A stretch of 7,869 bases of DNA from Lachnospiraceae bacterium UBA7076 (GCA_002493625.1 DKZK01000008.1:3138-11006), one strand, 5' to 3'. Shown: positions 1 to 6,520, counted from the stretch's first letter. Translations and numbers: made by a program. Notes: generated by a model from the sequence alone, not told the origin.

Positions 1-73
1 GTTACTTAACTTCCGCTTTTCTTTATTAAAAATGCATAGCTACTAAGAAAACAAATCCTTATTGCGACAGCCC
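1..73 (+). repeat. Arm of MITE-like repeat, cut by window start
   Basis: This segment is the inverted counterpart of 1510-1583, with about 6 mismatches over 73 bases by eye. Its second half also matches 1597-1650 in direct orientation. It ends with CCTTATTGCGACAGCCC, the same terminal motif that closes the element at 1510-1650. It therefore looks like the right arm of a second copy whose left arm lies before the window. It carries no coding sequence. It sits just beyond the terminator of the response regulator gene. Confidence 0.75.
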
Positions 74-90
74 TATGCAGTTTCCTATAT

Positions 91-123
91 AATAAAAAAA
101 GAGTGTTAAGAAACCCTTAACAC
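91..123 (-). terminator. Intrinsic terminator of the response regulator gene
   Basis: An 8-bp perfect stem (GTGTTAAG, 103-110, with CTTAACAC, 116-123) has a 5-base loop. On the minus strand it is followed by a T-rich tract, seen as AATAAAAAAA at 91-100 on the plus strand. It lies 23 bases past the stop codon of the response regulator gene and should end that transcript before the repeat at 1-73. Confidence 0.8.
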
Positions 124-146
124 AATTCTTAAATTTATATTAATTT

Positions 147-815
147 TCATTTTGTCATCCGGTAGCCGATACTCCACACGGTTTCTATGTACTCCTCCTG
201 TGGATTGCACTGCTTCAGTTTATTTCTTATTTTGCTGATATGGACATTTAATGTATTGTCATCTGCAGAATCTTCATCACCCCACACAAGATCAAACAGC
301 ATGCTTCTTGTAAATACCTGTGTGGGACGCTCCATAAGCGCTCTTAAAAGTTCAAATTCATTTTTTGTAAGCACAAGCTCCTGTCCATTACAGATAGCAG
401 TAAAATCCTTCGTATTAATTTCTATATCCTTGTAGGATAACATAACCGCATTGCTTTCATCCCTGCCCTTAAGATGTACCTTGATTCTTGCCAGCAGCTC
501 AGCATTGTGAAAAGGCTTCGTCACATAGTCAACTGCCCCCAGACTGAACAAGTCAACCTTTTTATCCACGTCGCTTATGGCACTCATAACAATAACAGGA
601 ACATTATTTTTAGCTTTTAAATCCCTTATTATTTCTTCACCGTTTTTTCCGGGCAGCATTAAATCCATAAGAATTAAATCTACCGTCTCATCATGCACCA
701 GCAGTCCCTCTGTCCCTGAAAATGCCTGCCGCGTATTATAATTATTATTTCCAAGCAGCTTTTTCAGCATATCACTTATATTTTTGTCATCCTCGATGAT
801 TAATATGGTCTTCAT
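147..815 (-). CDS. OmpR/PhoB-family DNA-binding response regulator
   Basis: This is a two-component response regulator of 222 residues, the usual OmpR-family length. Residues 1 to about 115 form the receiver domain: acidic pair D9/D10, phospho-acceptor D51 in LILMDLMLPG, switch residue S78, and K100 in the TKPF motif. Residues from about 127 to the end form the winged-helix effector, with the typical LTKNEFELLRAL and NVHISKIRNKL segments and a YIETVWSIGYR wing. I chose the ATG at 815. It begins MKTILIIEDD, as in family members, and has AAAGGA upstream. A GTG at 842 in the same frame would add nine unlikely residues and include the ribosome binding site. A promoter lies at 858-885 and a terminator at 91-123, so it appears to be transcribed alone. 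No histidine kinase is visible: the upstream neighbour is a divergent cupin gene and downstream are a terminator and a repeat. Its signal and targets cannot be deduced. Confidence 0.93.
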   Translation of the reverse strand: MKTILIIEDDKNISDMLKKLLGNNNYNTRQAFSGTEGLLVHDETVDLILMDLMLPGKNGEEIIRDLKAKNNVPVIVMSAISDVDKKVDLFSLGAVDYVTKPFHNAELLARIKVHLKGRDESNAVMLSYKDIEINTKDFTAICNGQELVLTKNEFELLRALMERPTQVFTRSMLFDLVWGDEDSADDNTLNVHISKIRNKLKQCNPQEEYIETVWSIGYRMTK

Positions 816-857
816 TGCCGTTTTAGTTCCTTTCAATAACACTTATCCTATTAAATT

Positions 858-885
858 ATTATAAGCATATACGAAAAATAAACAA
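858..885 (-). promoter_or_regulatory. Probable promoter of the response regulator gene
   Basis: Read on the minus strand there is TTGTTT (885-880), a 16-base spacer and a perfect TATAAT (863-858). Transcription would start near 851, about 36 bases before the chosen ATG. The spacer is one base shorter than ideal and the -35 box is only a partial match. Confidence 0.55.
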
Positions 886-904
886 GTAAAAACAGAAAAA
901 TTAA

Positions 905-928
905 ATCTTCATATGCAACATATAAGAT
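905..928. promoter_or_regulatory. Imperfect dyad between two divergent genes
   Basis: ATCTTCATATG (905-915) and CATATAAGAT (919-928) are inverted repeats around a 3-base centre, with one unpaired C in the left arm. It lies upstream of the response regulator promoter and about 90 bases before the cupin start. It could be an operator or a chance AT-rich dyad. I saw no convincing promoter for the cupin gene in the rest of this 200-base gap. Confidence 0.3.
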
Positions 929-1016
929 GCCTGTCTTTATTCAATAAATCACGTGACACTGTATTGATTGATTCTGCATAGGATATTAAAGAAAACTTAT
1001 TATCAGAGGTAAACAT

Positions 1017-1451
1017 ATGAACAGAAAAAATTGCAGTAATTACACTTGTTCAATTACGGATTATGGCGCTTCCCCTTTGGCTGTCAATATGAGTTGTTTT
1101 GCCAATATGAACACAAACTACAGAACTGCATTCTGGACGGGCGAACATCTTCAGGTAACACTGATGAGCATCCCTGTCTGCGACGAAATCGGATTTGAGA
1201 TGCATCCCAACATTGATCAATTTATCTATGTTGAAAACGGATATGGACTGGCCATGATGGGAAAAAATCAATGTCATTTAAACATTGAGGAAAAAATAGA
1301 GAAAAATTATGGAATAATTATTCCTGCCGGAACATGGCACAATATTATTAATACAGGAAACAGCCCGTTAAAATTATTTTCAATTTATGCGCCACCACAG
1401 CATCCGTTTGGAACCGTTCATAAGACAAAGGAAAATGCCCATGAGTATTAA
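1017..1451 (+). CDS. Small single-domain cupin protein
   Basis: This 144-residue protein is a single cupin barrel, of the kind annotated as mannose-6-phosphate-isomerase-like cupins. Cupin motif 1 spans about residues 58-78 (IGFEMHPNIDQFIYVENGYG). Cupin motif 2 spans about 99-124 (the segment with PAGTWHN and LKLFSIYAPP). The conserved PFGTVHKTK tail follows. Likely metal ligands are H63 and H108, with D67/Q68 and E73 nearby. The usual H-x-H pair of motif 1 is reduced to one His, so metal binding is likely but not certain. The start follows AGAGG at 1005-1009 with a 7-base spacer. It has no signal peptide, so it should be cytoplasmic. The substrate is unknown, since cupins include sugar isomerases, dioxygenases and non-enzymatic binders. 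It stands alone, divergent from the response regulator, and a hairpin follows at 1481-1505. Confidence 0.88.
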   Translation: MNRKNCSNYTCSITDYGASPLAVNMSCFANMNTNYRTAFWTGEHLQVTLMSIPVCDEIGFEMHPNIDQFIYVENGYGLAMMGKNQCHLNIEEKIEKNYGIIIPAGTWHNIINTGNSPLKLFSIYAPPQHPFGTVHKTKENAHEY

Positions 1452-1480
1452 TATGAAACATTATTTTTTGAAGCAAATAT

Positions 1481-1505
1481 AGGATGAAACGTGTCATCTT
1501 CTTTT
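1481..1505 (+). terminator. Weak intrinsic terminator after the cupin gene
   Basis: GATGA (1483-1487) pairs with TCATC (1494-1498) around a 6-base loop. The stem is extended by one G-T and one A-T pair, and TTCTTTT follows. It lies about 30 bases past the cupin stop. The short stem makes it a modest terminator, and the palindromic element that begins at 1510 may add to it. Confidence 0.5.
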
Positions 1506-1509
1506 AAAA

Positions 1510-1650
1510 GGGGCTGTCGCAATAAGGAGTTGTTTTCTTAGTAACTATACATTTTAAACAAAGAAAAGCGGAAATTAAGTAACACGTTGAAGCATTCTTT
1601 GTTTAAAATGCATAGCAAAAGAGAATTAAAATCCTTATTGCGACAGCCTC
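1510..1650. mobile_element. 141-bp palindromic MITE-like element
   Basis: The element begins GGGGCTGTCGCAATAAGGA and ends TCCTTATTGCGACAGCCTC, so its terminal inverted repeats are almost perfect. The inner parts are also inverted: TATACATTTTAAACAAAG (1547-1564) against CTTTGTTTAAAATGCATA (1597-1614). The whole unit is therefore two arms (1510-1583 and 1584-1650) around a centre near 1583. It has no coding capacity. A related arm is at 1-73. A short, non-coding, long-armed palindrome in more than one copy fits a miniature inverted-repeat transposable element mobilised by a transposase elsewhere. I could not see a convincing target-site duplication. It sits between the cupin terminator and the end of the esterase operon, 17 bases from the last stop. 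The GC-rich ends next to T-tracts could make its hairpin act as a two-way terminator. Confidence 0.7.
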
Positions 1651-1667
1651 TTTCCTCCTGCCTTTTA

Positions 1668-2608
1668 TTAAAAAATTATATCAATCTTCTGGTCCTGATA
1701 AAGGTTATTTTGCATAATTTCAGGATTATCTCCCGTAAATGCTTTTGCAGCTTCTGCGTCCCCCTGCAATTGCCACATAAACCATGCGGTAACATATCCC
1801 TCAGCCTTATAAAGCATATCATCATGTGTCATTCCGGTTCTTCTTGCCATTATCTTTGGAGAAGTGATTTTATCATACATTTTTCGCATTTCTGAAAAAG
1901 GTATAACTACCTCTGTTTCAAAATCTCCACTTGTACCGGCAAGTATTAATATTGGAATATTAACCTTTGATGAATCATAGGGATAATTTGTAGTCTGTTC
2001 TGCGGTTTTTCACTTACCGGAGATAACGGTACTGCTGTCTTAAAGTATTTGCTTTCTTCATATTTTGTGATGGCATTCATAGTTGCCGCCCCGCCCTGAG
2101 AATGTCCTGTGATTCCTATATTATCTACATCAATCTTTCCATAAAAAATACTATCTCTATTTTCATTTTCAGAAAGCATGTAATTAAGTGCTTTAATGGT
2201 CGTTGCTCCTGTTCCTGTTCCTTTATCCTGTGTCCCTACAACTATAAACCCCCAAGATGCCAATTGCTCAAGTAAAGGCTCGTACTTTGATGCCTTTCCG
2301 CCTGTACCGTTTACTAATAAAACCATTGGATATTTTTTATTTTCTTTTTCCATTTCAGCAGGGTAATAAATGGTATATTTTTTAATCGGTTTATCAGCCT
2401 TCACTTTTTTACAGGAAATTTCATAATCTCCATTTTGTATGTATTTCTTTTCCAATTCTCCGCCGGTTTCAATTTTTTCAGCAAATCCGTCGAATAATAC
2501 AGGCTTATTATCAGCATATAAATATATGATTACCAGAATTACTGCCAAACCTAAGATAACAATTAAAATCCATTTTAAAAATTTCAATAATATCTTAAAT
2601 AACTTCAT
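1668..2608 (-). pseudogene. Alpha/beta hydrolase, broken by a 1-base frameshift
   Basis: This is a membrane-anchored serine hydrolase whose reading frame is split. The first part (2608 to 1946) has an N-terminal transmembrane segment (about residues 8-31), an oxyanion-type VNGTGG segment near 100-104, and the nucleophile elbow GHSQGG with S170. After about residue 201 the frame runs into a foreign tail and stops. The missing half continues in another frame down to 1668. It contains the strand VNIPILILAGTSGD with the probable acid, MTHDD with the probable catalytic His, and a helical C-terminus. Adding one T to the run of five at 2006-2010 (plus strand) rejoins both parts into an enzyme of about 313 residues. 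As written, the first product lacks the acid and the His and should be inactive. The ATG at 2608 follows AAGGAAG, 22 bases after the stop of the upstream hydrolase, so it is the last gene of that operon. A real mutation and a sequencing error are both possible. Confidence 0.85.
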
Positions 2609-2630
2609 ATTATTTTTCTTCCTTAATTTT

Positions 2631-3614
2631 TTATTTTCCTGCCGGCATATATTTATCAAGATATTCCTCTACCGCTTCCATCCATTCTTTATAAACCTTA
2701 TTATCATTTTGCAGTCCGTGACCGGAATGGGAACATTCAAAATATCTGTAATCCACATTATATTTTTTATATGCCTCCAACAGACGCTGTGACCCTTTAA
2801 ATGGCTGTACTTTATCATATTTTCCATAAGCCACTACGCTTGGCACTGTGTTTTGATCCACCCACATAACCGCCGATATAGGTTTTAATTTTTCAATATA
2901 GGAGCCGTCTTTTATCTCCTCCGGCGTTAATTCCACGCCGCCCATGACACCGAACAATCCTGCCGCTCCTTCTCTTGCCTCGTCCGTATCCTGATCAAAG
3001 CTGTATACATCCCAATCCTCCGCATAAAAGCTGGATGGTCCCACTGCTCCAAATAATAATTTTACCGGAACCGGAGCTTCCTTTGCATCTCTATATGCAT
3101 AAATCATGGCAAGGGCATGACCTGCAGAGCCTCCGCCAATTGCCATTTCATCAATATGGTATCCGTACTTTTCCGCTTCCTCAATCACCTTTGGTATGGC
3201 TTCCTTTATTTCATTTGACTGTGACAAAACGCTCTTTTCATTTGTTTCATTCCGGAGTGTGTAATTAATACCAACCGCTACGTAGCCTTTGCTGCACAAC
3301 CACGACAGCATCTCCACATCCCCTGATTTATCTCCCTGTGTAAAGCCTCCTGCGTGAAGATAAACAACCAAGCCGTAGGACTTTTGGGAGTTATCTTTCG
3401 GTAAATATAAATCAAACTTGTTTGCCTCTCCGGGTCCATATGAAATATCTTTATACAAGGTTCCTATTTCATCGCTCCATTCAACGGAATATTCCTTTGC
3501 CCATGCTGGTTTAATTAGCGTTTTTGTGGCAACGCCGATTCCTGCTGAAACAAAAAAAGCTGCTATACAAATAAATACAAACATTCCTCTCCCTTTCCTT
3601 TTCTCTTTTTTCAT
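2631..3614 (-). CDS. Membrane-anchored alpha/beta hydrolase (esterase-like)
   Basis: This 327-residue serine hydrolase resembles carboxylesterases of the acetyl-esterase/lipase type. Residues 11-30 are a hydrophobic N-terminal segment after a lysine/arginine-rich start, so the enzyme is anchored in or exported across the membrane. Catalytic features in order are the oxyanion motif HAGGF (87-91, a variant of HGGGF), the nucleophile elbow GGGSAGH with S163, the acid D267 in AYGKYDKVQPF, and the His of SHSGHG (H299 more likely than H296). The triad is complete, so it should be active on small esters; the substrate is unknown. The ATG overlaps the stop of the upstream 43-residue gene (ATGA, 3611-3614) and follows GGAGGTAATTTTCT, so translation is probably coupled. 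The second hydrolase follows 22 bases downstream. Confidence 0.92.
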   Translation of the reverse strand: MKKEKRKGRGMFVFICIAAFFVSAGIGVATKTLIKPAWAKEYSVEWSDEIGTLYKDISYGPGEANKFDLYLPKDNSQKSYGLVVYLHAGGFTQGDKSGDVEMLSWLCSKGYVAVGINYTLRNETNEKSVLSQSNEIKEAIPKVIEEAEKYGYHIDEMAIGGGSAGHALAMIYAYRDAKEAPVPVKLLFGAVGPSSFYAEDWDVYSFDQDTDEAREGAAGLFGVMGGVELTPEEIKDGSYIEKLKPISAVMWVDQNTVPSVVAYGKYDKVQPFKGSQRLLEAYKKYNVDYRYFECSHSGHGLQNDNKVYKEWMEAVEEYLDKYMPAGK

Positions 3615-3742
3615 AGAAAATTACCTCCAAACAATGTTCCTCCCATCAGCAGATTCAGAAATGCACGAAATGCCAGTCTTCCCAGAATGAATCCGCAGAT
3701 TATAACAACCACAAGAATAATCCATCTTTTTCCGGTCATCAT
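3611..3742 (-). CDS. Small single-span membrane protein (43 aa)
   Basis: I do not recognise a family. The protein has a short basic start (MMTGKR), one hydrophobic helix (about residues 7-20, WIILVVVIICGFILG), an amphipathic stretch with two arginines, and a Gly/Leu/Phe-rich tail (NLLMGGTLFGG). The case for it being real is strong. An AAGGAGG ribosome binding site lies 9 bases before the ATG at 3742, and its TGA overlaps the ATG of the hydrolase gene by the four bases ATGA. It is the first gene of the operon. The frame stays open upstream to an ATG at 3817, but that longer start has no comparable ribosome binding site. It may anchor or assist the hydrolases, or simply couple their translation; this is inference. 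Confidence 0.72.
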   Translation of the reverse strand: MMTGKRWIILVVVIICGFILGRLAFRAFLNLLMGGTLFGGNFL

Positions 3743-3810
3743 AGTTTTTCTCCTCCTTACTTTCTTGAACATCCGCCCATTCAGGATATACAATTGAATA
3801 ATCGGATTTC

Positions 3811-3839
3811 TTGACATTTTTTAAAATTAGTGTTATATT
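3811..3839 (+). promoter_or_regulatory. Promoter of the TetR-family gene
   Basis: A consensus TTGACA (3811-3816), an ideal 17-base spacer and TATATT (3834-3839) form a strong vegetative-sigma promoter. Transcription would start near 3846, giving a leader of about 80 bases before the ATG at 3925. A dyad overlaps the -10 box. Confidence 0.78.
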
Positions 3840-3846
3840 TCTAACA
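3831..3846. promoter_or_regulatory. Candidate operator for the TetR-family regulator
   Basis: TGTTA (3831-3835) and TAACA (3842-3846) are inverted repeats around a 6-base centre. Flanking A and T (3829 and 3848) extend the symmetry with one mismatched pair between. It covers the -10 box of the regulator promoter and lies at the predicted start of the opposite transcript, so one bound dimer could repress both. A further half-site, TGTTATA on the minus strand, lies at 3918-3924. TetR proteins commonly bind such dyads between divergent genes. Confidence 0.5.
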
Positions 3847-3852
3847 GTTGTA

Positions 3853-3881
3853 ATTTTATAATAAAAAATAACAATAATCAA
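3853..3881 (-). promoter_or_regulatory. Possible promoter of the esterase operon
   Basis: Read on the minus strand there is TTGATT (3881-3876), then either a 17-base spacer to TAAAAT (3858-3853) or a 15-base spacer to TATAAA (3860-3855). The start would be near 3846 and the leader about 100 bases long. The sequence is very AT-rich, so chance matches are likely. Confidence 0.42.
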
Positions 3882-3924
3882 TAGCACATAAGGCTGATGT
3901 TAGAGAGAGGAGACGTTTATAACA

Positions 3925-4404
3925 ATGGAATTACAAAGCGATTTTTCAAAAAAATGTATTGCAGATGCATTGATATCTCTTATGAAGAAAAAAGATTTTG
4001 ATAAGATTACAAATAAAAACATTACAGATGCGGCGGGATTTTCCCACATCACTATCTACCGCAATTTTAAGAACAAAAATGAAATTGTAGCATATTATTT
4101 AAAAAATATATTCAACGAGTGGAAAGCAAACTGGAAGGATAATGAAAATATCGGATATCAGATATTCAGCTTTTTTCAGGAAAACAGAGAAATTATCGAC
4201 CTGCTCTATAAAGCAAATCTTCAATATCTGCTCATTGACAACATTTTAGCAGTGCACGATTATAAAAAAGAGGACCCGGATGTCATTGCCTACTCGAAAG
4301 TAACCGTAGCATATTTAATTTTCGGCTGGTGTGATGAGTGGTATAAAAGGGGCATGAAAAATACGCCGGAGGAAATGGCTCAATATTTCAAAAAGCTTCA
4401 TTAA
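3925..4404 (+). CDS. TetR/AcrR-family transcriptional regulator
   Basis: This 159-residue regulator is slightly short for the TetR family, where 180-200 residues is usual. Residues 5-55 form the DNA-binding domain: an initial helix (SKKCIADALISLM), the KDFDKITNKNITDAAG segment, and the recognition helix with FSHITIYRNFKNKNEI. Residues from about 60 to 159 are an all-helical ligand and dimer domain ending in FGWCDEWYKRGMKNTPEEMAQYF. That ending resembles the C-terminal domain of DhaS-like TetR proteins. The gene is divergent from the esterase operon and has a strong promoter overlapped by a dyad, so it probably represses itself and the operon until a ligand binds. AGAGGAG lies 12 bases before the ATG, a rather long spacing. 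The ligand cannot be read from the sequence. It may be an ester, or a product handled by the neighbouring hydrolases. Confidence 0.9.
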   Translation: MELQSDFSKKCIADALISLMKKKDFDKITNKNITDAAGFSHITIYRNFKNKNEIVAYYLKNIFNEWKANWKDNENIGYQIFSFFQENREIIDLLYKANLQYLLIDNILAVHDYKKEDPDVIAYSKVTVAYLIFGWCDEWYKRGMKNTPEEMAQYFKKLH

Positions 4405-4417
4405 AAGAAGCTTATTT
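4391..4417. terminator. Bidirectional terminator between convergent genes
   Basis: AAGCTTC (4393-4399) pairs with GAAGCTT (4407-4413) around a 7-base loop. On the minus strand the stem is followed by TTTTTG and begins two bases after the lipase stop. On the plus strand the T-tract is weaker (ATTTACA) and the stem overlaps the last codons of the TetR gene. It should end the lipase transcript well and the TetR transcript moderately. Confidence 0.7.
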
Positions 4418-6431
4418 ACAGCCTTCCCTTCAGCAGTAAATTAATCAGATAATTTATTCCCGAATCAATTGCGTCTCCGGTTCCCACTTCTCCTTCTTTT
4501 AAATTCATTATGTTTTCATCATAAAAATCCACAGAGTAATTTTCAAATTCCGTGTTGTAGACCTTTCCGCATATCAGGTCAGAGGAGGCGTCATCCCTTC
4601 TTCCAAATGCAGCATCCGCCTTTTTCTCACTTGACAAGACCGCCTCACAGCTATCGTTCATATAAACGACGATACTTTCGTTTCCGGTCTCCCCGCAAAT
4701 ATACGCCTTACAAAATCTGGTTTCTGCGGTTTTTGTTGCTTTAATATCGTTCTTAAGCTCTACAATCGTATTGCCGGAAGCATCAGTAATTTCTATCTTC
4801 CCCTTACCCTTAAGCATAATGATGCGGTTATAGGACTCCTGAATGTCAGGCTTGTAGCCAAGCTGTGACAGATCTCCCTTATATTCAGTTATACCGTCGT
4901 CACAGCAATATACATGAATATCCTTTGAGTTTTGCTTTATACGAACCTTTAAGGTCTGTCCGTCTCCAAGGTCAATACTATCATTTTTAAGGGTAATATC
5001 GCTTATATCCTCAATACCAAAATTTCTTAAGATAATATAGCTTTCCTCACCTCCATCATAGATATACGTTGTGGAGTTCTTATATTTGTCAATAATATAT
5101 GTATCCTTTCCAAGCCCTCCATCCAGTATATTTGTGCCGTCTCCTGCAATAAGCACATCGTCAGAGGTGTATCCATATAGTTTATCGTTGCCGCTGCCGC
5201 CATACATTACGGCAGATACCGCAAAGGACGAATTTACACCGATTTCATCGTATGCCCTCATAACGGAACCCTTTTTGGATGCAAGCATAACCCTTCCGTC
5301 CTTCAGCGCTCCAAGTGAGGCTGCCATTACATCCTCTCCAAAACATCCGGGCAGAGAAAAATCAGTAAAGCTATCCACTCCCACCCGAATAATATTTTTT
5401 GTTATATCAATCGTAATCGGCTTATCAGGCGCATAAGTATACGACTCCCCTTCCTTTACACATTTATCTGAGAAAAAGATCCTGCCCCCGTCATGCCAAA
5501 GGGTGGACCATATAATATGGGATGCTGCCGTTGAATATTTCGGTATGGCAGTATTTTCCGACATTTTATCCAGATTCGTCTCCCTGTCTAACTGATACAT
5601 AGTGTCCGCGTTTGTATGCTGTATCAAATCCGCAACAAGATAGCCTGTATCGTCTGTATAATTACAAAAAGGCATATCCTCCACGCCCGAAAACTTATCT
5701 ATATCAAGGAAATTATAATAATATACAAGGTCAATTACATGTCCGCATGCGCCGTCAAAGGAATAACCGTAACAGCCTGTTATAATTGATGCATTCGTCA
5801 CAAGCGCCCCTCCTAAGGAATGTCCGGTAAAGGTTATATCTCGTTTTTTCCCCTCTGCTTCAAGCGACGAAGCAAAATCGGAATATGCCCTTATGGAATC
5901 GTCAAACTGTGAGGACAGCTCATTTAAAAGCGCAAACTTAAAATCCGTTCCGGTCCAGTCATTGCTTTCATCCAACGGAAATGAATCCGTGAACATCTCA
6001 CTCCCTCTGAAGGCAAGCACGCCATGACTGCCGTCCACAAATGCAGCACCGTAAAAGCCCGATTCGGAATTATAATTGTAAATCTTATAAATAGTAAAGT
6101 CCCCGATAAATTTGTTATACAGACTATTGTATTTTATACCTGAATCCGTCCATATTTCCTTATCATACAAAGCATCGTTGGCATCAATATAATCACGTAC
6201 ACTTTTTCCCTCAAACCCGTCAACATCATCATAGATAAGCTTTGCAAGAAGAAAATGCAGAAATTCCTCCTGCTCCGCATCGTCTCCGTCAAAATAAAGC
6301 TCCTGCTCCGAGTAAATTCTGCCCGTTCCTTCCTCCGCAGTCTTGTTGACTTTTGCATTGCATGTCTGGGAATATATTACGACAGGAATAAAAAACATTA
6401 ATATTATAACGCTTATAATTTTATTTTTCAT
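4416..6431 (-). CDS. Exported lipase with RTX-type calcium-binding repeats
   Basis: This is a 671-residue secreted or surface serine esterase/lipase, numbered from the ATG at 6431. A TTG one codon upstream is possible, and AGGTG and GGAAAG lie close before both. Residues 1-26 are a signal peptide (MKNK, a hydrophobic core, then a probable cut after TCNA). No lipobox is seen. The lipase domain spans roughly 45-320, with AFRGS (140-144) as in class 3/DUF2974-type lipases and the nucleophile elbow TFTGHSLGGA with S205. The acid and His are not assigned; H305 and H313 are candidates. Residues 411-446 are four tandem RTX nonapeptides (GGSGNDKLY, GYTSDDVLI, AGDGTNILD, GGLGKDTYI), which fold as a calcium-binding beta-roll. 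The remaining 225 residues have no family I recognise, and end in a hydrophobic DSGINYLINLLLKGRL. No secretion genes are adjacent. Export is probably through Sec. A shared terminator follows its stop. Confidence 0.88.
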   Translation of the reverse strand: MKNKIISVIILMFFIPVVIYSQTCNAKVNKTAEEGTGRIYSEQELYFDGDDAEQEEFLHFLLAKLIYDDVDGFEGKSVRDYIDANDALYDKEIWTDSGIKYNSLYNKFIGDFTIYKIYNYNSESGFYGAAFVDGSHGVLAFRGSEMFTDSFPLDESNDWTGTDFKFALLNELSSQFDDSIRAYSDFASSLEAEGKKRDITFTGHSLGGALVTNASIITGCYGYSFDGACGHVIDLVYYYNFLDIDKFSGVEDMPFCNYTDDTGYLVADLIQHTNADTMYQLDRETNLDKMSENTAIPKYSTAASHIIWSTLWHDGGRIFFSDKCVKEGESYTYAPDKPITIDITKNIIRVGVDSFTDFSLPGCFGEDVMAASLGALKDGRVMLASKKGSVMRAYDEIGVNSSFAVSAVMYGGSGNDKLYGYTSDDVLIAGDGTNILDGGLGKDTYIIDKYKNSTTYIYDGGEESYIILRNFGIEDISDITLKNDSIDLGDGQTLKVRIKQNSKDIHVYCCDDGITEYKGDLSQLGYKPDIQESYNRIIMLKGKGKIEITDASGNTIVELKNDIKATKTAETRFCKAYICGETGNESIVVYMNDSCEAVLSSEKKADAAFGRRDDASSDLICGKVYNTEFENYSVDFYDENIMNLKEGEVGTGDAIDSGINYLINLLLKGRL

Positions 6432-6497
6432 CAAGCACCTGCTTTCCGGATCCGTTTGCTACCCTATTCAATCTGCCACAATGTATCGGGGATTAAT

Positions 6498-6520
6498 ATT
6501 CCTTACATTCAGTAAGGAAT
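6498..6520. promoter_or_regulatory. Perfect 9-bp dyad in the lipase leader
   Basis: ATTCCTTAC (6498-6506) and GTAAGGAAT (6512-6520) are perfect inverted repeats around ATTCA. AA/TT pairs at 6495-6496 and 6522-6523 extend the dyad past one mismatch. It lies 67 bases upstream of the lipase ATG. A TATAAT on the minus strand (6551-6546), with only a poor -35 box, could start transcription near 6539. That would put the dyad just inside the leader, a position suited to a repressor. There is no T-tract after it, so it is not a terminator. Confidence 0.5.

Noticed and set aside
843..1016. Riboswitch or structured leader before the cupin gene
   Set aside because: Only a short imperfect dyad is present and no known riboswitch core was recognised. 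The region is AT-rich with little helical potential.
74..1509. Response regulator and cupin genes as cargo of a composite transposon flanked by inverted repeats
   Set aside because: The GGGGCTGTCGC ends point inward toward the genes, whereas a transposon would have them at its outer edges. The repeat at 1510 is complete in itself with its own right end at 1650.
1587..1895. Plus-strand open frame over the end of the esterase operon
   Set aside because: It runs through the mobile palindrome and lies opposite the hydrolase C-terminus, so it is an antisense artefact.
2000..2016. Programmed -1 ribosomal frameshift in the second hydrolase
   Set aside because: The zero-frame codons are GAA AAA CCG, so only one tRNA could re-pair after slipping. 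No upstream Shine-Dalgarno stimulator or downstream stem was apparent. Mutation or sequence error is simpler.
3621..3887. An 88-codon minus-strand frame overlapping the small membrane protein gene
   Set aside because: It has no ribosome binding site and no protein-like composition. The overlapping frame has a strong site, a membrane helix and stop-start coupling to the next gene.
5071..5436. Plus-strand open frame of 121 codons within the lipase gene
   Set aside because: It is the mirror of the RTX region, with serine/proline-rich composition caused by the repeats, and has no start signals.
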